A DNA stretch of 35,101 nucleotides from Anaerolineaceae bacterium. Lineage in GTDB: Bacteria; Chloroflexota; Anaerolineae; Anaerolineales; Villigracilaceae. Each line of letters begins with the position of its first letter. Position 1 is the first letter of the stretch. The position numbers and the translations under genes are program-made. The stretch is from NCBI GenBank assembly GCA_009885525.1, contig VFKN01000168.1, positions 1 through 35,101 of the forward strand, in the 5' to 3' direction. Shown piece after piece: positions 25,143-32,652 of this stretch. The notes beneath the pieces are model-generated. The model searched no databases and was not told the origin of the DNA. It worked only from the letters and a program-made list of their open reading frames with translations.

Positions 25143-25213
25143 TCGTAAAATTTCTCATGCAGTAGTTTTTCATTCTCGTTCAAAGGTCGGGTGGTAATCG
25201 GTTTATTTGGCAT
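25139..25213 (-). CDS. 24-residue leader ORF coupled to the giant cNMP-like gene
   Basis: ATG 25213 opens a 24-codon frame starting MPNKPITTRPLNENEK and ending FYE. It has AAGGA five bases ahead, better than the ribosome site of the large gene itself. Its stop TGA overlaps the large gene's ATG as ATGA, so ribosomes finishing it would reinitiate on the 989-aa frame. The peptide is charged and not hydrophobic. It may be a real small protein or a leader that sets the translation level of the large gene. Confidence 0.5.
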   Translation of the reverse strand: MPNKPITTRPLNENEKLLHEKFYE

Positions 25214-25411
25214 AGTATTCCTTGCATAAAATCAAACATCTATTTTTTGCTGATTATACTCCGTCATCAAAAGTCACACGTTGTTCAATAGGATGCTTTC
25301 TTTGGCGGGAAATATAGGACAATCAAGATATTCAAAGTACAATATGCGCACAACTTGAATATCCGGGCTGCGTAGACGAGTATTCTCAACTTCAACTCTA
25401 AGGATGACACC
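25214..25411. promoter_or_regulatory. Divergent promoter region of the cNMP-like and TIR-WD40 genes
   Basis: A perfect minus-strand TATAAT at 25253-25258 is the best candidate -10 for the giant gene, with no clear -35. On the plus strand several AT-rich boxes occur but none forms a full promoter. AAGGATGAC before ATG 25412 is the TIR gene ribosome site. No palindromic operator was found. Confidence 0.35.
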
Positions 25412-28252
25412 ATGGCAAAGATTTTCGTCTCATATTCACGCAAGGATATTGAATTTGCAAAAAGGTTAATTACTGAATTACAAAAAAGTGAGTTGGATTT
25501 TTGGGTGGATTGGGAAGGCATCCCGCCGACTGTGGATTGGTGGAAGGAGATCGAGAAAGGCATCGAAGAAGCGGATGCATTTCTCTTCCTGATCAGCCCC
25601 GACTCGGTCACGTCAAAAATATGCGCGCAAGAATTGGACGCTGCCATAAAAAACGGCAAGCGGCTGATTCCGCTCGTAGTGCGCGACGTAAAAGGAAGCG
25701 AATCTCCACCGCAGCTGAGTCACTTGAACTGGATATTCTTCCGCCCCGAAGATGACTTCGATGGCGCGGTTGTCAAATTGCTAGCGGGCATCCGCACCGA
25801 TTACGACTGGGCGCAGACGCATCGCCGTTTGCAGGTCAAGGCGCTGGAGTGGGAAAGAATTAATAACGAAAACAGTTTCTTATTGCGCGGCAAAGACTTG
25901 CAGGATGCCGAACAGCAACTTGCGACGAATTCATCCAAAGAACCGCATCCCACTGACTTACAGCGTGATTATGCTTTCAAGAGCCGCAAGCTTGTAGATC
26001 AGCAACGCAAGATTATCATTGCTATTTCCATTGTCGGCGGGGTTGCCATGGCAATCCTCGCCGTGTTTGGATTTGTACAAGCAGGGCTGGCTCGAACTGC
26101 GCAAGCCTCGGCGGAATTAAGCGCCTCGGTTGCGCAAACCGCGCAGGCAAATGCGGTATCTTCAGAGGCAACCGCCGTCGCCAGTGAAAAGGAAGCAAAA
26201 AAGCAGGCGCAAATTTCCAGAGCTGGCGAGCTAGCGGCACTTTCAACGACATTACACGATGGGAATATCCACACATCTATGTTGTTTGGGATCGAATCAT
26301 TTAGCTTATGGGATAACCTCCAAACACGCGCAGCCATGCTGGATGCTTCAAATGGAAGCCCAAATTTACGTCAAATTCTGGCAGGGCATACAGTTACAGC
26401 AGCGAGTGTTGCCTTCAGCCCGGACGGCAAAATCCTCGCATCTGGCAGCTGGGATGGCACGATCATTCTGTGGGATATAAAAACAAACAAGCCGATCCGT
26501 CCGCCTCTTACGAATCACAAAGATTGGATCTACGATATCGCCTTCAGTCCGGATGGCACAAAGATCGCCTCAGCCAGCAAAGATAATACGATCATCCTAT
26601 GGGATGTGACAACATGGCAGCCCATTGGCGACCCCATCACTGATTATCAAAACGGCGTGATGAGCGTGGCGTTTAGCCCGGATGGCAAGACCTTCGCCGC
26701 AGGAGGTTACAACTATACAGTGATGGTATGGGATGTGGCAACAGGCGAACCCATTGCTCAACCTCTTGAAGGGCATTCCGATTTAATAACCAGTCTGGCA
26801 TTTAGCCCGGATGGTTCGATACTTGCATCTGCAAGTTACGATGGCACAGTCATTTTGCGCGATACGCAGACATACCAACCCATAGGCGCGCCCCTTGCTG
26901 GACATTCATTTTGGGTAATGGGTATCGCCTTCAGCCCGGATGGCAAAACTCTGGTGTCTGGAAGTAGAGATACAGCCATAATCCTATGGGACGTAGCAAC
27001 ACATGAAATCAGAGGCGAGCTGAGGAAATTTTCCGACCCCATATATGATGTAGCCTTCAGCCCGGATGGAAGTACCATCGCATCAGGAAGCGGCTCTTCG
27101 GTCGTGCTTTGGGATGTCGCGACGCAACTTGCCATAGGTCAACCCATGATCGGGCATTCGCGTACAATAAATAACCTCGCTTTCAGTCCGGATGGAAAAA
27201 CAATTGCATCAGGAAGTGTGGACACCACCATCATGCTCTGGGATGTAGCGCCTCGAAACTTGGCGGATCACAGTGGCTACGTATCCAGCGTAGCCTTCAG
27301 TCCGGATGGCAATATCTTTGCATCGGGAAATTATGACAATACCATCACCTTGTGGGGTGCAACAACACGCCAAGTCATCAAACAAATAGAAAATGCAGCC
27401 ACATCCAGTACAACCTTTAGTCCGGACGGGAAAATCTTGGCAGCCGGGAGTTACGATGGCGTCATTACCCTGTGGGATGTAGAGACTGGTAATCTGCTCG
27501 GCGATCCTCTTACAGGGCATGCGGATATTATCAGAAGCGTAGCCTTCAGCCCGGATGGACAAACTCTGGCATCAGGAAGTTGGGACAGCACAATTATTCT
27601 ATGGGATGTGGCAACGCACCAGATCATACAAACATTGAAGGGGCATAAAGCCGGCGTAACCAGCGTGGCTTTCAGCCCGAATGGCGAGACCCTTATATCA
27701 TCGGGTTGGGACAACCAGATCATTACGTGGGACTTAACAACATATCAACCCATTGGGGCGTCCGTAAAGACAAATTGGGTAACTAGCATCGCCTTCAGCC
27801 CGGATGGCAAAACCCTTGCGTCAGGAAGTTTGGAAAATAACGCGATCATCTTATGGGATGCAACAACACGGAAGCAGATTGCTCAACCATTCCTGGGTCA
27901 TTTAGATTATGTCAATACAATCGCCTTTAGCCCGAACGGCAAAACCATTGCTTCAGGAAGCGACGACAATACAGTGATCCTGTGGGACTTGGCTTCGCGT
28001 CAGCCGATCGGTCATCCGCTGGCCCAGCATACACTCGGCGTTAAAAGTGTAGCCTTCAGCCCGGATGGCAAGACCCTGGTTTCAGGCGGCAATAATGGCC
28101 CTATCATCTTGTGGAATGTAAGTCCGCAAAACTTGGTTCAGCAATCCTGTCAGCGCGCAGGGAGTAACTTCGCACAATCAGAATGGGATAAATATTTCCC
28201 CAACGAAGAATATCGCATCACCTGTCCGCAATGGGCGGCAGGTAATAAGTAA
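25412..28252 (+). CDS. TIR domain - transmembrane - fourteen WD40 repeats protein
   Basis: This 946-aa protein opens with a TIR domain (residues 1-130, IFVSYSRKDIEFAKRL). It includes the glutamate E74 in ICAQELDAAI at the position of the NADase catalytic residue of bacterial and plant TIRs. A linker leads to one membrane helix at about 201-222, then an Ala/Gln/Glu-rich coiled-coil-like segment to about 270. From 325 to 915 there are fourteen WD40 repeats (each with AFSPDGK and ILWDV), enough for two seven-bladed propellers. A Cys-containing tail (RITCPQW) ends it. With one helix, the TIR and the propellers should lie on opposite membrane sides. Bacterial TIR proteins often consume NAD+ or make cyclic-ADP-ribose-type signals in phage defence. 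The role here is inference. The gene ends just before a 21-bp terminator hairpin. Confidence 0.93.
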   Translation: MAKIFVSYSRKDIEFAKRLITELQKSELDFWVDWEGIPPTVDWWKEIEKGIEEADAFLFLISPDSVTSKICAQELDAAIKNGKRLIPLVVRDVKGSESPPQLSHLNWIFFRPEDDFDGAVVKLLAGIRTDYDWAQTHRRLQVKALEWERINNENSFLLRGKDLQDAEQQLATNSSKEPHPTDLQRDYAFKSRKLVDQQRKIIIAISIVGGVAMAILAVFGFVQAGLARTAQASAELSASVAQTAQANAVSSEATAVASEKEAKKQAQISRAGELAALSTTLHDGNIHTSMLFGIESFSLWDNLQTRAAMLDASNGSPNLRQILAGHTVTAASVAFSPDGKILASGSWDGTIILWDIKTNKPIRPPLTNHKDWIYDIAFSPDGTKIASASKDNTIILWDVTTWQPIGDPITDYQNGVMSVAFSPDGKTFAAGGYNYTVMVWDVATGEPIAQPLEGHSDLITSLAFSPDGSILASASYDGTVILRDTQTYQPIGAPLAGHSFWVMGIAFSPDGKTLVSGSRDTAIILWDVATHEIRGELRKFSDPIYDVAFSPDGSTIASGSGSSVVLWDVATQLAIGQPMIGHSRTINNLAFSPDGKTIASGSVDTTIMLWDVAPRNLADHSGYVSSVAFSPDGNIFASGNYDNTITLWGATTRQVIKQIENAATSSTTFSPDGKILAAGSYDGVITLWDVETGNLLGDPLTGHADIIRSVAFSPDGQTLASGSWDSTIILWDVATHQIIQTLKGHKAGVTSVAFSPNGETLISSGWDNQIITWDLTTYQPIGASVKTNWVTSIAFSPDGKTLASGSLENNAIILWDATTRKQIAQPFLGHLDYVNTIAFSPNGKTIASGSDDNTVILWDLASRQPIGHPLAQHTLGVKSVAFSPDGKTLVSGGNNGPIILWNVSPQNLVQQSCQRAGSNFAQSEWDKYFPNEEYRITCPQWAAGNK

Positions 28253-28256
28253 TATA

Positions 28257-28305
28257 ATTAAATAAGAACTCCGAGACAGATAAGGTCTCGGAGTTCTTAT
28301 TTAAT
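28257..28305. terminator. Bidirectional intrinsic terminator, 21-bp perfect stem
   Basis: Arms 28257-28277 and 28285-28305 pair perfectly (core GAACTCCGAGAC) around the 7-nt loop AGATAAG. A/T-rich bases at the foot provide a U-run in either direction. It ends the TIR-WD40 gene on the plus strand and overlaps the stop codon of fdhA on the minus strand. Confidence 0.9.
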
Positions 28306-30520
28306 ATCTACCTCTATTCAAAACCGCATCTGGATTCGGCAAGTCGCTTTCTCTGGCGGGGAAGACTTGCACCGCGCAGGCTTTGAACTCGGGGATTTTG
28401 GCCTGCGGGTCGAGCGCGTCATTGGTCAGCAAATTTGCGGCGGCTTCGGCAAAGTGGAAGGGGATGAAGACCACGCCCACGGATGTTTTCTCCGTCACCG
28501 TGACGCGCAAGATAACTTCTCCGCGCCGCGACGTGACGCACACAGGGTCGTTGTTTCTTATGCCGTGAATCTCAGCGTCCGCTGGATTCATGTCTACGCG
28601 GGCTTCGGGATAAGCATCATTCAACACCGAGTTACGCGTCATCGAGCCGCCATGCCAATGTTCCAGCACGCGGCCGGTGGTTAAGATAAATGGATATTCA
28701 TCGCTCGGCTCTTCCATCACGGGGACAAAATCCAACGGGTGGAATTTTCCACGTCCGCGCGGGAATGATTCGGTGAAGAGCGTCGGCGTGCCCGGGTGAT
28801 CTAATGTAGGCACGGGGTAGATCAGGCCGACTTTATCAATACGGTCATAGGTGATACCGGTATAATCTGAATTGACATTGCCCATCTCGCGCAGAATTTC
28901 TTCGGGGTTGGAGTAATCCCACTTCGCGGTGTTAACTCGCAGCCGAGATTCAAGACGCGTGGCGAGGTCGCAGATAATCTGCCAATCCACCCGCGCTTGT
29001 CCGCGTGGGGCATGCGCGGCGCGGACTCTTTGTACGCGCCGATCGGTATTCGAGAACGTCCCATCTTTTTCGGCGAAAGGTGTCGCGGGCAGAAATACAT
29101 CCGCGAAGGCTCCGCTCTCATTCATAAAAATATCCTGTGCAACTAAAAACTCAAGTTGCTGCATGTGCTTGCGCGTTTCGTTAAGATTCGGCTCAGACAT
29201 CATCGGATTCTCGCCCATGATATACAGCGCGCGGATTCCGCCTTCGTGCGCGTGACTGAGAATTTCAGTGGTGGTCAAACCGAGTTTGCGCGAAAGACCG
29301 CCTGCTTCGATGTGCCAGGCTTTTTCCCATTTTGCGGCATTCTCATCATTATCCACGCGCATGTAACCCGGGTAATGAAAAGGCATACAGCCCATATCGC
29401 TCGCGCCCTGCACGTTATTTTGTCCGCGCAAGGGATTGAGCCCCGTGCCTTCGCGCCCAATGTGACCGGTGAGAAATGCGAGGTTAATCAACGCCAGCGC
29501 GGAAGCCGTTCCATGCGAAAGTTGCGAGATGCCCATGCCCCAATAGATCGCGGCTTTATCAGCGGTGGCATACATGCGCGCCGCTTTACGAATATCATCG
29601 GCAGGCACGCCCGAAATTTCCTCGGCATATTCGGGTGTGAATTTATCAAGCGACTCGATAAATTCATTGAAGCCTTCGGTGCGGTTGGAAATAAATTCAT
29701 GATTGACCAAATCTTCTTTGACGATGACATGCGCCATCGCGGAGAAGACGGGCACATTCGTGCCGGGTTTGAGCGGCAGCCACATCTCGGCAAAGTCCAC
29801 GAGTTCAATGCGACGCGGATCAATCACGATCATCTTCGCGCCGTGCTGACGGACTGCTTCTTTCATCTGCAAGGCGATGATGGGATGGTTTTCGCTGGTG
29901 TTGGAACCTGTGACAATAAAGACATCATTTTGAATGACCTGTGATGCGGTGTTGCTCATCGCCGAAGAACCCGTGGCTTGCTGTAACGCAACCACTGAAC
30001 CCGCATGACATAAACGCGTGCAATGATCCACGTTATTAGTGCGGAAAATTGCGCGGTACATTTTTTGCAGAAGATAATTATCTTCGTTGGTGGCTTTCGC
30101 GCAGGCATAAACCGCCATTGCGTCCGAGCCGTCGCGTTTGTAAATGCGCGTGAGATTATCCGCCACAAAATTTAGCGCTGTGTCCCAATCCGTTTCGACC
30201 CAGTCTAAGAGATTAGAGACTAGATGATTAGAGACAGATTGTCCATTCGCTGGAACAACCTCAAATCTCTGTTCTCTATTCTCTGGTCTCTCTTTCCCTT
30301 CGAGTAAATAGCGGCGTACAAGCGGGGTTGTCATACGTTTGGGATGATAAACATAGTCATAGCCAAAACGTCCCTTCACGCATAAGTTGCCGTGATTGAC
30401 GGGCGAGTCAAATGGCGAGGTGACTTTAAAAATATGCTCATCTTTGACGTGTAACTGTAAATTGCAGCCTACTCCGCAGTAGGGGCAGGTGGTGGTGACG
30501 ATTCTGTCGGGTTTAATCAT
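28301..30520 (-). CDS. fdhA: Formate dehydrogenase catalytic (molybdopterin) subunit
   Basis: This 739-aa protein of the DMSO-reductase superfamily starts with a [4Fe-4S] site (C12, C15, C19, C47 in TTCPYCGVGCN and NLCVKG). The metal ligand is cysteine, C171 in RLCHAGSVVALQQATG, followed by H172; there is no in-frame UGA, so this is a Cys-type rather than selenocysteine enzyme. It should oxidise formate to CO2, or run in reverse, with electrons passing to the HoxU-like and NuoEF subunits encoded upstream. Relatives of the FdsA type carry a NuoG-like N-terminal extension that is absent here, consistent with a separate HoxU-like subunit. Residues 71-107 look like inserted sequence made of two heptad repeat tracts. 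The ribosome site GGAG (30530-30533) lies against the edge of the DUF559 unit. Confidence 0.93.
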   Translation of the reverse strand: MIKPDRIVTTTCPYCGVGCNLQLHVKDEHIFKVTSPFDSPVNHGNLCVKGRFGYDYVYHPKRMTTPLVRRYLLEGKERPENREQRFEVVPANGQSVSNHLVSNLLDWVETDWDTALNFVADNLTRIYKRDGSDAMAVYACAKATNEDNYLLQKMYRAIFRTNNVDHCTRLCHAGSVVALQQATGSSAMSNTASQVIQNDVFIVTGSNTSENHPIIALQMKEAVRQHGAKMIVIDPRRIELVDFAEMWLPLKPGTNVPVFSAMAHVIVKEDLVNHEFISNRTEGFNEFIESLDKFTPEYAEEISGVPADDIRKAARMYATADKAAIYWGMGISQLSHGTASALALINLAFLTGHIGREGTGLNPLRGQNNVQGASDMGCMPFHYPGYMRVDNDENAAKWEKAWHIEAGGLSRKLGLTTTEILSHAHEGGIRALYIMGENPMMSEPNLNETRKHMQQLEFLVAQDIFMNESGAFADVFLPATPFAEKDGTFSNTDRRVQRVRAAHAPRGQARVDWQIICDLATRLESRLRVNTAKWDYSNPEEILREMGNVNSDYTGITYDRIDKVGLIYPVPTLDHPGTPTLFTESFPRGRGKFHPLDFVPVMEEPSDEYPFILTTGRVLEHWHGGSMTRNSVLNDAYPEARVDMNPADAEIHGIRNNDPVCVTSRRGEVILRVTVTEKTSVGVVFIPFHFAEAAANLLTNDALDPQAKIPEFKACAVQVFPARESDLPNPDAVLNRGRY
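30204..30291. repeat. Two heptad repeat tracts inside fdhA
   Basis: Tract 1 (30204-30238) has units like GATTAGA and GACTAGA with one slip. Tract 2 (30264-30291) has four units of the form NNTCTCT, such as GTTCTCT and ATTCTCT. They are read on the minus strand as QSVSNHLVSNLL and ERPENREQRF, in a region absent from standard formate dehydrogenases, and do not break the frame. Confidence 0.65.
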
Positions 30521-30533
30521 AGATTAGGGCTCC

Positions 30534-31070
30534 TTGACCTATCCCCCCGGCCCCCCTTTCCTTTTAGGAAAGGGGGCGTCTGAGGTCGGAGAGGTTTTGC
30601 TCCCTTTCCCTTTGAGGGAAGGGGTTGGGGGTTAGGTGTTTTCTCTTGCCTTGCACTCACTCAAAATCTTTTTCAAAACACTTTGCAAATCATTCTCAAC
30701 TTCTTCATTTCTAAACCTTATAATTTTAAAACCACGTTCATTCAAATATGCTTCGCGTTCTGCATCATATTCTTTTTGGAAGTCATGAATGCCACCATCA
30801 ACTTCAACGATCAACTCATGCTGATGACAATAAAAATCAACGATAAACCTGTCAACGATTTGCTGTCTTCGAAAATGCAAACCGTTCAACTTGTTCGTTC
30901 TTAACTCTTTCCACAAAATCTTTTCGGCAGGAGTCATCTCGCGCCGTAATTCTTTTGAACGCGCGTACATTTCACTTGAAACACTCTGCCCAATCACAAT
31001 ATTTTTTACAGGCATATATTCTCTCTTTCTCCCCTTCCCTTTCAGGGAAGGGGGCGGGGGGATAGGTCAA
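30534..31070. mobile_element. DUF559 unit with 15-bp terminal inverted repeats (candidate mobile element)
   Basis: The block starts with TTGACCTATCCCCCC (30534-30548) and ends with its exact inverse complement (31056-31070); similarity continues inward for about 20 more bases with small indels. Each end has a short hairpin: CCCCCTTTCC-GGAAAGGGGG at 30551-30575, CCCTTTCCC-GGGAAGGG at 30602-30623 and CCCCTTCCC-GGGAAGGGG at 31031-31053. The only gene inside is the DUF559 endonuclease-like ORF. The right end supplies the TGA stop of the EamA gene and the left end abuts the fdhA ribosome site. No target-site duplication was seen. Confidence 0.55.
30632..31015 (-). CDS. DUF559 (PD-(D/E)XK, Vsr-like) endonuclease-domain protein
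   Basis: This 127-aa protein begins MPVKNIVIGQ and has the DUF559 hallmarks RSKELRREMTPAEKILWKEL and LNGLHFRRQQIVDRFIVDFY. Its nuclease-like core is D60, E71-V-D73 in VDFYCHQHELIVEVDGG, arranged like the Vsr/PD-(D/E)XK fold. The C-terminal part (FKIIRFRNEEVENDL) is also typical. The biochemical role of DUF559 proteins is not established; nicking or repair of DNA is inferred from the fold. The ribosome site is a weak AGAGA. Its placement between inverted terminal repeats in the middle of the formate dehydrogenase operon suggests it belongs to a selfish or homing-like unit rather than to formate metabolism. Confidence 0.88.
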   Translation of the reverse strand: MPVKNIVIGQSVSSEMYARSKELRREMTPAEKILWKELRTNKLNGLHFRRQQIVDRFIVDFYCHQHELIVEVDGGIHDFQKEYDAEREAYLNERGFKIIRFRNEEVENDLQSVLKKILSECKARENT

Positions 31071-31900
31071 AGCGTAATCAACACAATCGCAGCCAATGCA
31101 ATTAAAATACCGATCATTTGAATGCGCGAGACGTGTTCTTTCAAAACGAACCAAGCCAGCAAAACAGTTGAGCCGGGGTAAAGCGAGCCAAGCACAGCGG
31201 CCACATCCATGCGGCCCATGCGGGCGGAGAGCGCGTAAAACGTATTGCCTGCCGCATCGAGCACACTGCTCATTGCGACCCAGCCCCAGCTGTCACGGGT
31301 TGGCATCCAGTCTTCACCGGTGATAATGGAATAGCCCAATAGACTAGTGATTGAAGCGATACGCGTGGCTGCTAACGTCCAGAAAATTGATGTGCTGCTT
31401 CCAAAATGCAGAAAAACAAAAAAGGCGCCAAAGGTCAATCCTGCCACCACGGGCAAATACAAATGGCTCAACTGCATATCAATTCCAACTCCGCCTGAGA
31501 TCAGCCAAACTGCGGTGAGTGCCAGCGCAAAACCAATGAGGATTGTCCAGCGCGGTAAACCATCCGAAAAAGCGCTCACCAAAACAGGTAATGCGGCTGC
31601 GACCAGCGCGGAAACTGGCGCAGCTACGCTCATCTGACCTGTCGCCAGCGCGCGATACAGCAGCACCAATCCGACACCGCCGCAGAGTCCAGCCGCTCCG
31701 CCCCACAGCCAATCACGCAATGGCGGAACTTTCTCTCCGAAGATCAAGGCGAGCGCCACCATCATGAACAGACTCATGATATGCCCGCCGATAACCACTC
31801 CATACGGGCTTGAGCGTTTCACCGCCATGCCGCCGCTGAAATCGCCCGCGCCCCAAGTCACAGCCGAGATGAGACCTAATAAGACCGCTGTATAAGCCAT
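31067..31900 (-). CDS. EamA/DMT-family transporter
   Basis: This 277-aa membrane protein has about ten hydrophobic helices in two similar halves, each an EamA domain. The opening is [20 protein letters not shown] and the second half includes [20 protein letters not shown]. The family exports or imports small metabolites; the substrate is unknown. The ATG follows directly on the TAG of the Fe-S subunit gene with no gap, so it is co-translated with the formate dehydrogenase operon. Its stop codon TGA is formed by bases of the right terminal repeat of the DUF559 unit. The end of the protein may therefore have been set by that insertion, although its final helix looks complete. Confidence 0.88.
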   Translation of the reverse strand: MAYTAVLLGLISAVTWGAGDFSGGMAVKRSSPYGVVIGGHIMSLFMMVALALIFGEKVPPLRDWLWGGAAGLCGGVGLVLLYRALATGQMSVAAPVSALVAAALPVLVSAFSDGLPRWTILIGFALALTAVWLISGGVGIDMQLSHLYLPVVAGLTFGAFFVFLHFGSSTSIFWTLAATRIASITSLLGYSIITGEDWMPTRDSWGWVAMSSVLDAAGNTFYALSARMGRMDVAAVLGSLYPGSTVLLAWFVLKEHVSRIQMIGILIALAAIVLITL

Positions 31901-32587
31901 CTATTTTCTCTTTTTGCGTCCGGTATTCAATACGGAAATTTCCTGCGGCGTCATGCCCTGTTCCAACAAATATTCGCGCTTCGGTTTCAACGCGCCGGTG
32001 GGACAGACCGCGGCGCACTGTCCGCATAGAACGCATGATGTTTCGGGAATGGATCTGTCGAAGAAGGTGCCGATCTGTGTATTGAATCCGCGTCCGTCGA
32101 AGTTGATCGCAAACGTATATTGCGCATCTTCGGCGCAGACTTGTACACAACGCCAGCATAGTAAACACTTCGAATAATCGCGGATGTACATCGGGTTGTC
32201 GTCAATCACCGCTGACTCGCGGCGTTCCGCATCGGGGAAGCGATTTACGTCCGCGCCGTATTCTTTCATCATCGCTTGAATTTCGGGCGCTTCGGATAAG
32301 TCCATTGTGGAGGAGAGCATTTCCAAAATAGTTTTGCGCGCACGGACGACTTTCTCGCTGTGTGTTTGCACCTTCATGCTGTTCGCCGCTTTGACGATGC
32401 AGGAAGGCTGCAACACGCGTTGACCTTCAACTTCCACTACGCAGATGCGGCACAACGCATTCGCTGTCGTCGCTTCGTGGAAGCAAATGGTGGGGATGTC
32501 GATTCCGTTTTCGCGGGCAACATCCAACAGTGTTTGATTGTCTTCTGAAGTTACTTCTTTTCCATCTAATAAAAATGTAATTGTCAT
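31901..32587 (-). CDS. HoxU/NuoG-like iron-sulfur subunit of formate dehydrogenase
   Basis: This 228-aa protein begins at ATG 32587, five bases after AGGTGA; an earlier frame start lies within the heptad repeat and is rejected. The N-terminal ferredoxin fold binds [2Fe-2S] by C35, C46, C49 and C63 ([15 protein letters not shown]). Two [4Fe-4S] sites follow: C141, C144, C147, C151 ([11 protein letters not shown]) and C185, C188, C191, C195 ([11 protein letters not shown]). The His-Cys3 cluster motif between these parts in HoxU and NuoG is missing; residues 88-115 ([17 protein letters not shown]) have no cysteine. It should wire electrons between the molybdenum subunit and the NuoEF fusion. Confidence 0.9.
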   Translation of the reverse strand: MTITFLLDGKEVTSEDNQTLLDVARENGIDIPTICFHEATTANALCRICVVEVEGQRVLQPSCIVKAANSMKVQTHSEKVVRARKTILEMLSSTMDLSEAPEIQAMMKEYGADVNRFPDAERRESAVIDDNPMYIRDYSKCLLCWRCVQVCAEDAQYTFAINFDGRGFNTQIGTFFDRSIPETSCVLCGQCAAVCPTGALKPKREYLLEQGMTPQEISVLNTGRKKRK

Positions 32588-32600
32588 GAATTCACCTATG

Positions 32601-32652
32601 CAAGTTACGAGATACAAGTTACTCGTAACCCGTATCTCGTAACTTGTATCTA
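32601..32652. repeat. Heptad repeat that folds as a 22-bp hairpin, between nuoEF and Fe-S subunit genes
   Basis: Seven 7-bp units (from 32604; GTTACGA, GATACAA, GTTACTC and so on) run to 32652. The same bases form an inverted repeat, 32601-32622 against 32625-32646, with two mismatches and a 2-nt loop. It ends at the stop codon of the NuoEF gene and could modulate read-through or mRNA stability within the operon. Confidence 0.7.

Noticed and set aside
26400..28110. Regular ~115-130 bp repeated DNA that might suggest a CRISPR or satellite array
   Set aside because: The repeats are WD40 units in one open frame with conserved codons; unit length and structure do not fit CRISPR.
29156..29944. 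262-codon open frame antisense to fdhA
   Set aside because: It mirrors codon use of the real gene on the other strand, has no recognisable domain or start signals, and fdhA is certain.
29990..30030. Possible selenocysteine site in formate dehydrogenase
   Set aside because: The codon at the metal-ligand position (residue 171) is a cysteine codon, with no in-frame TGA.
30524..31080. Target-site duplication around the DUF559 unit
   Set aside because: The bases outside the two inverted ends (GGGCTCC and AGCGTAA) do not match.
32588..32617. 10-codon extension of the Fe-S subunit
   Set aside because: It is encoded by heptad repeat sequence and the AGGTGA site points to ATG 32587.
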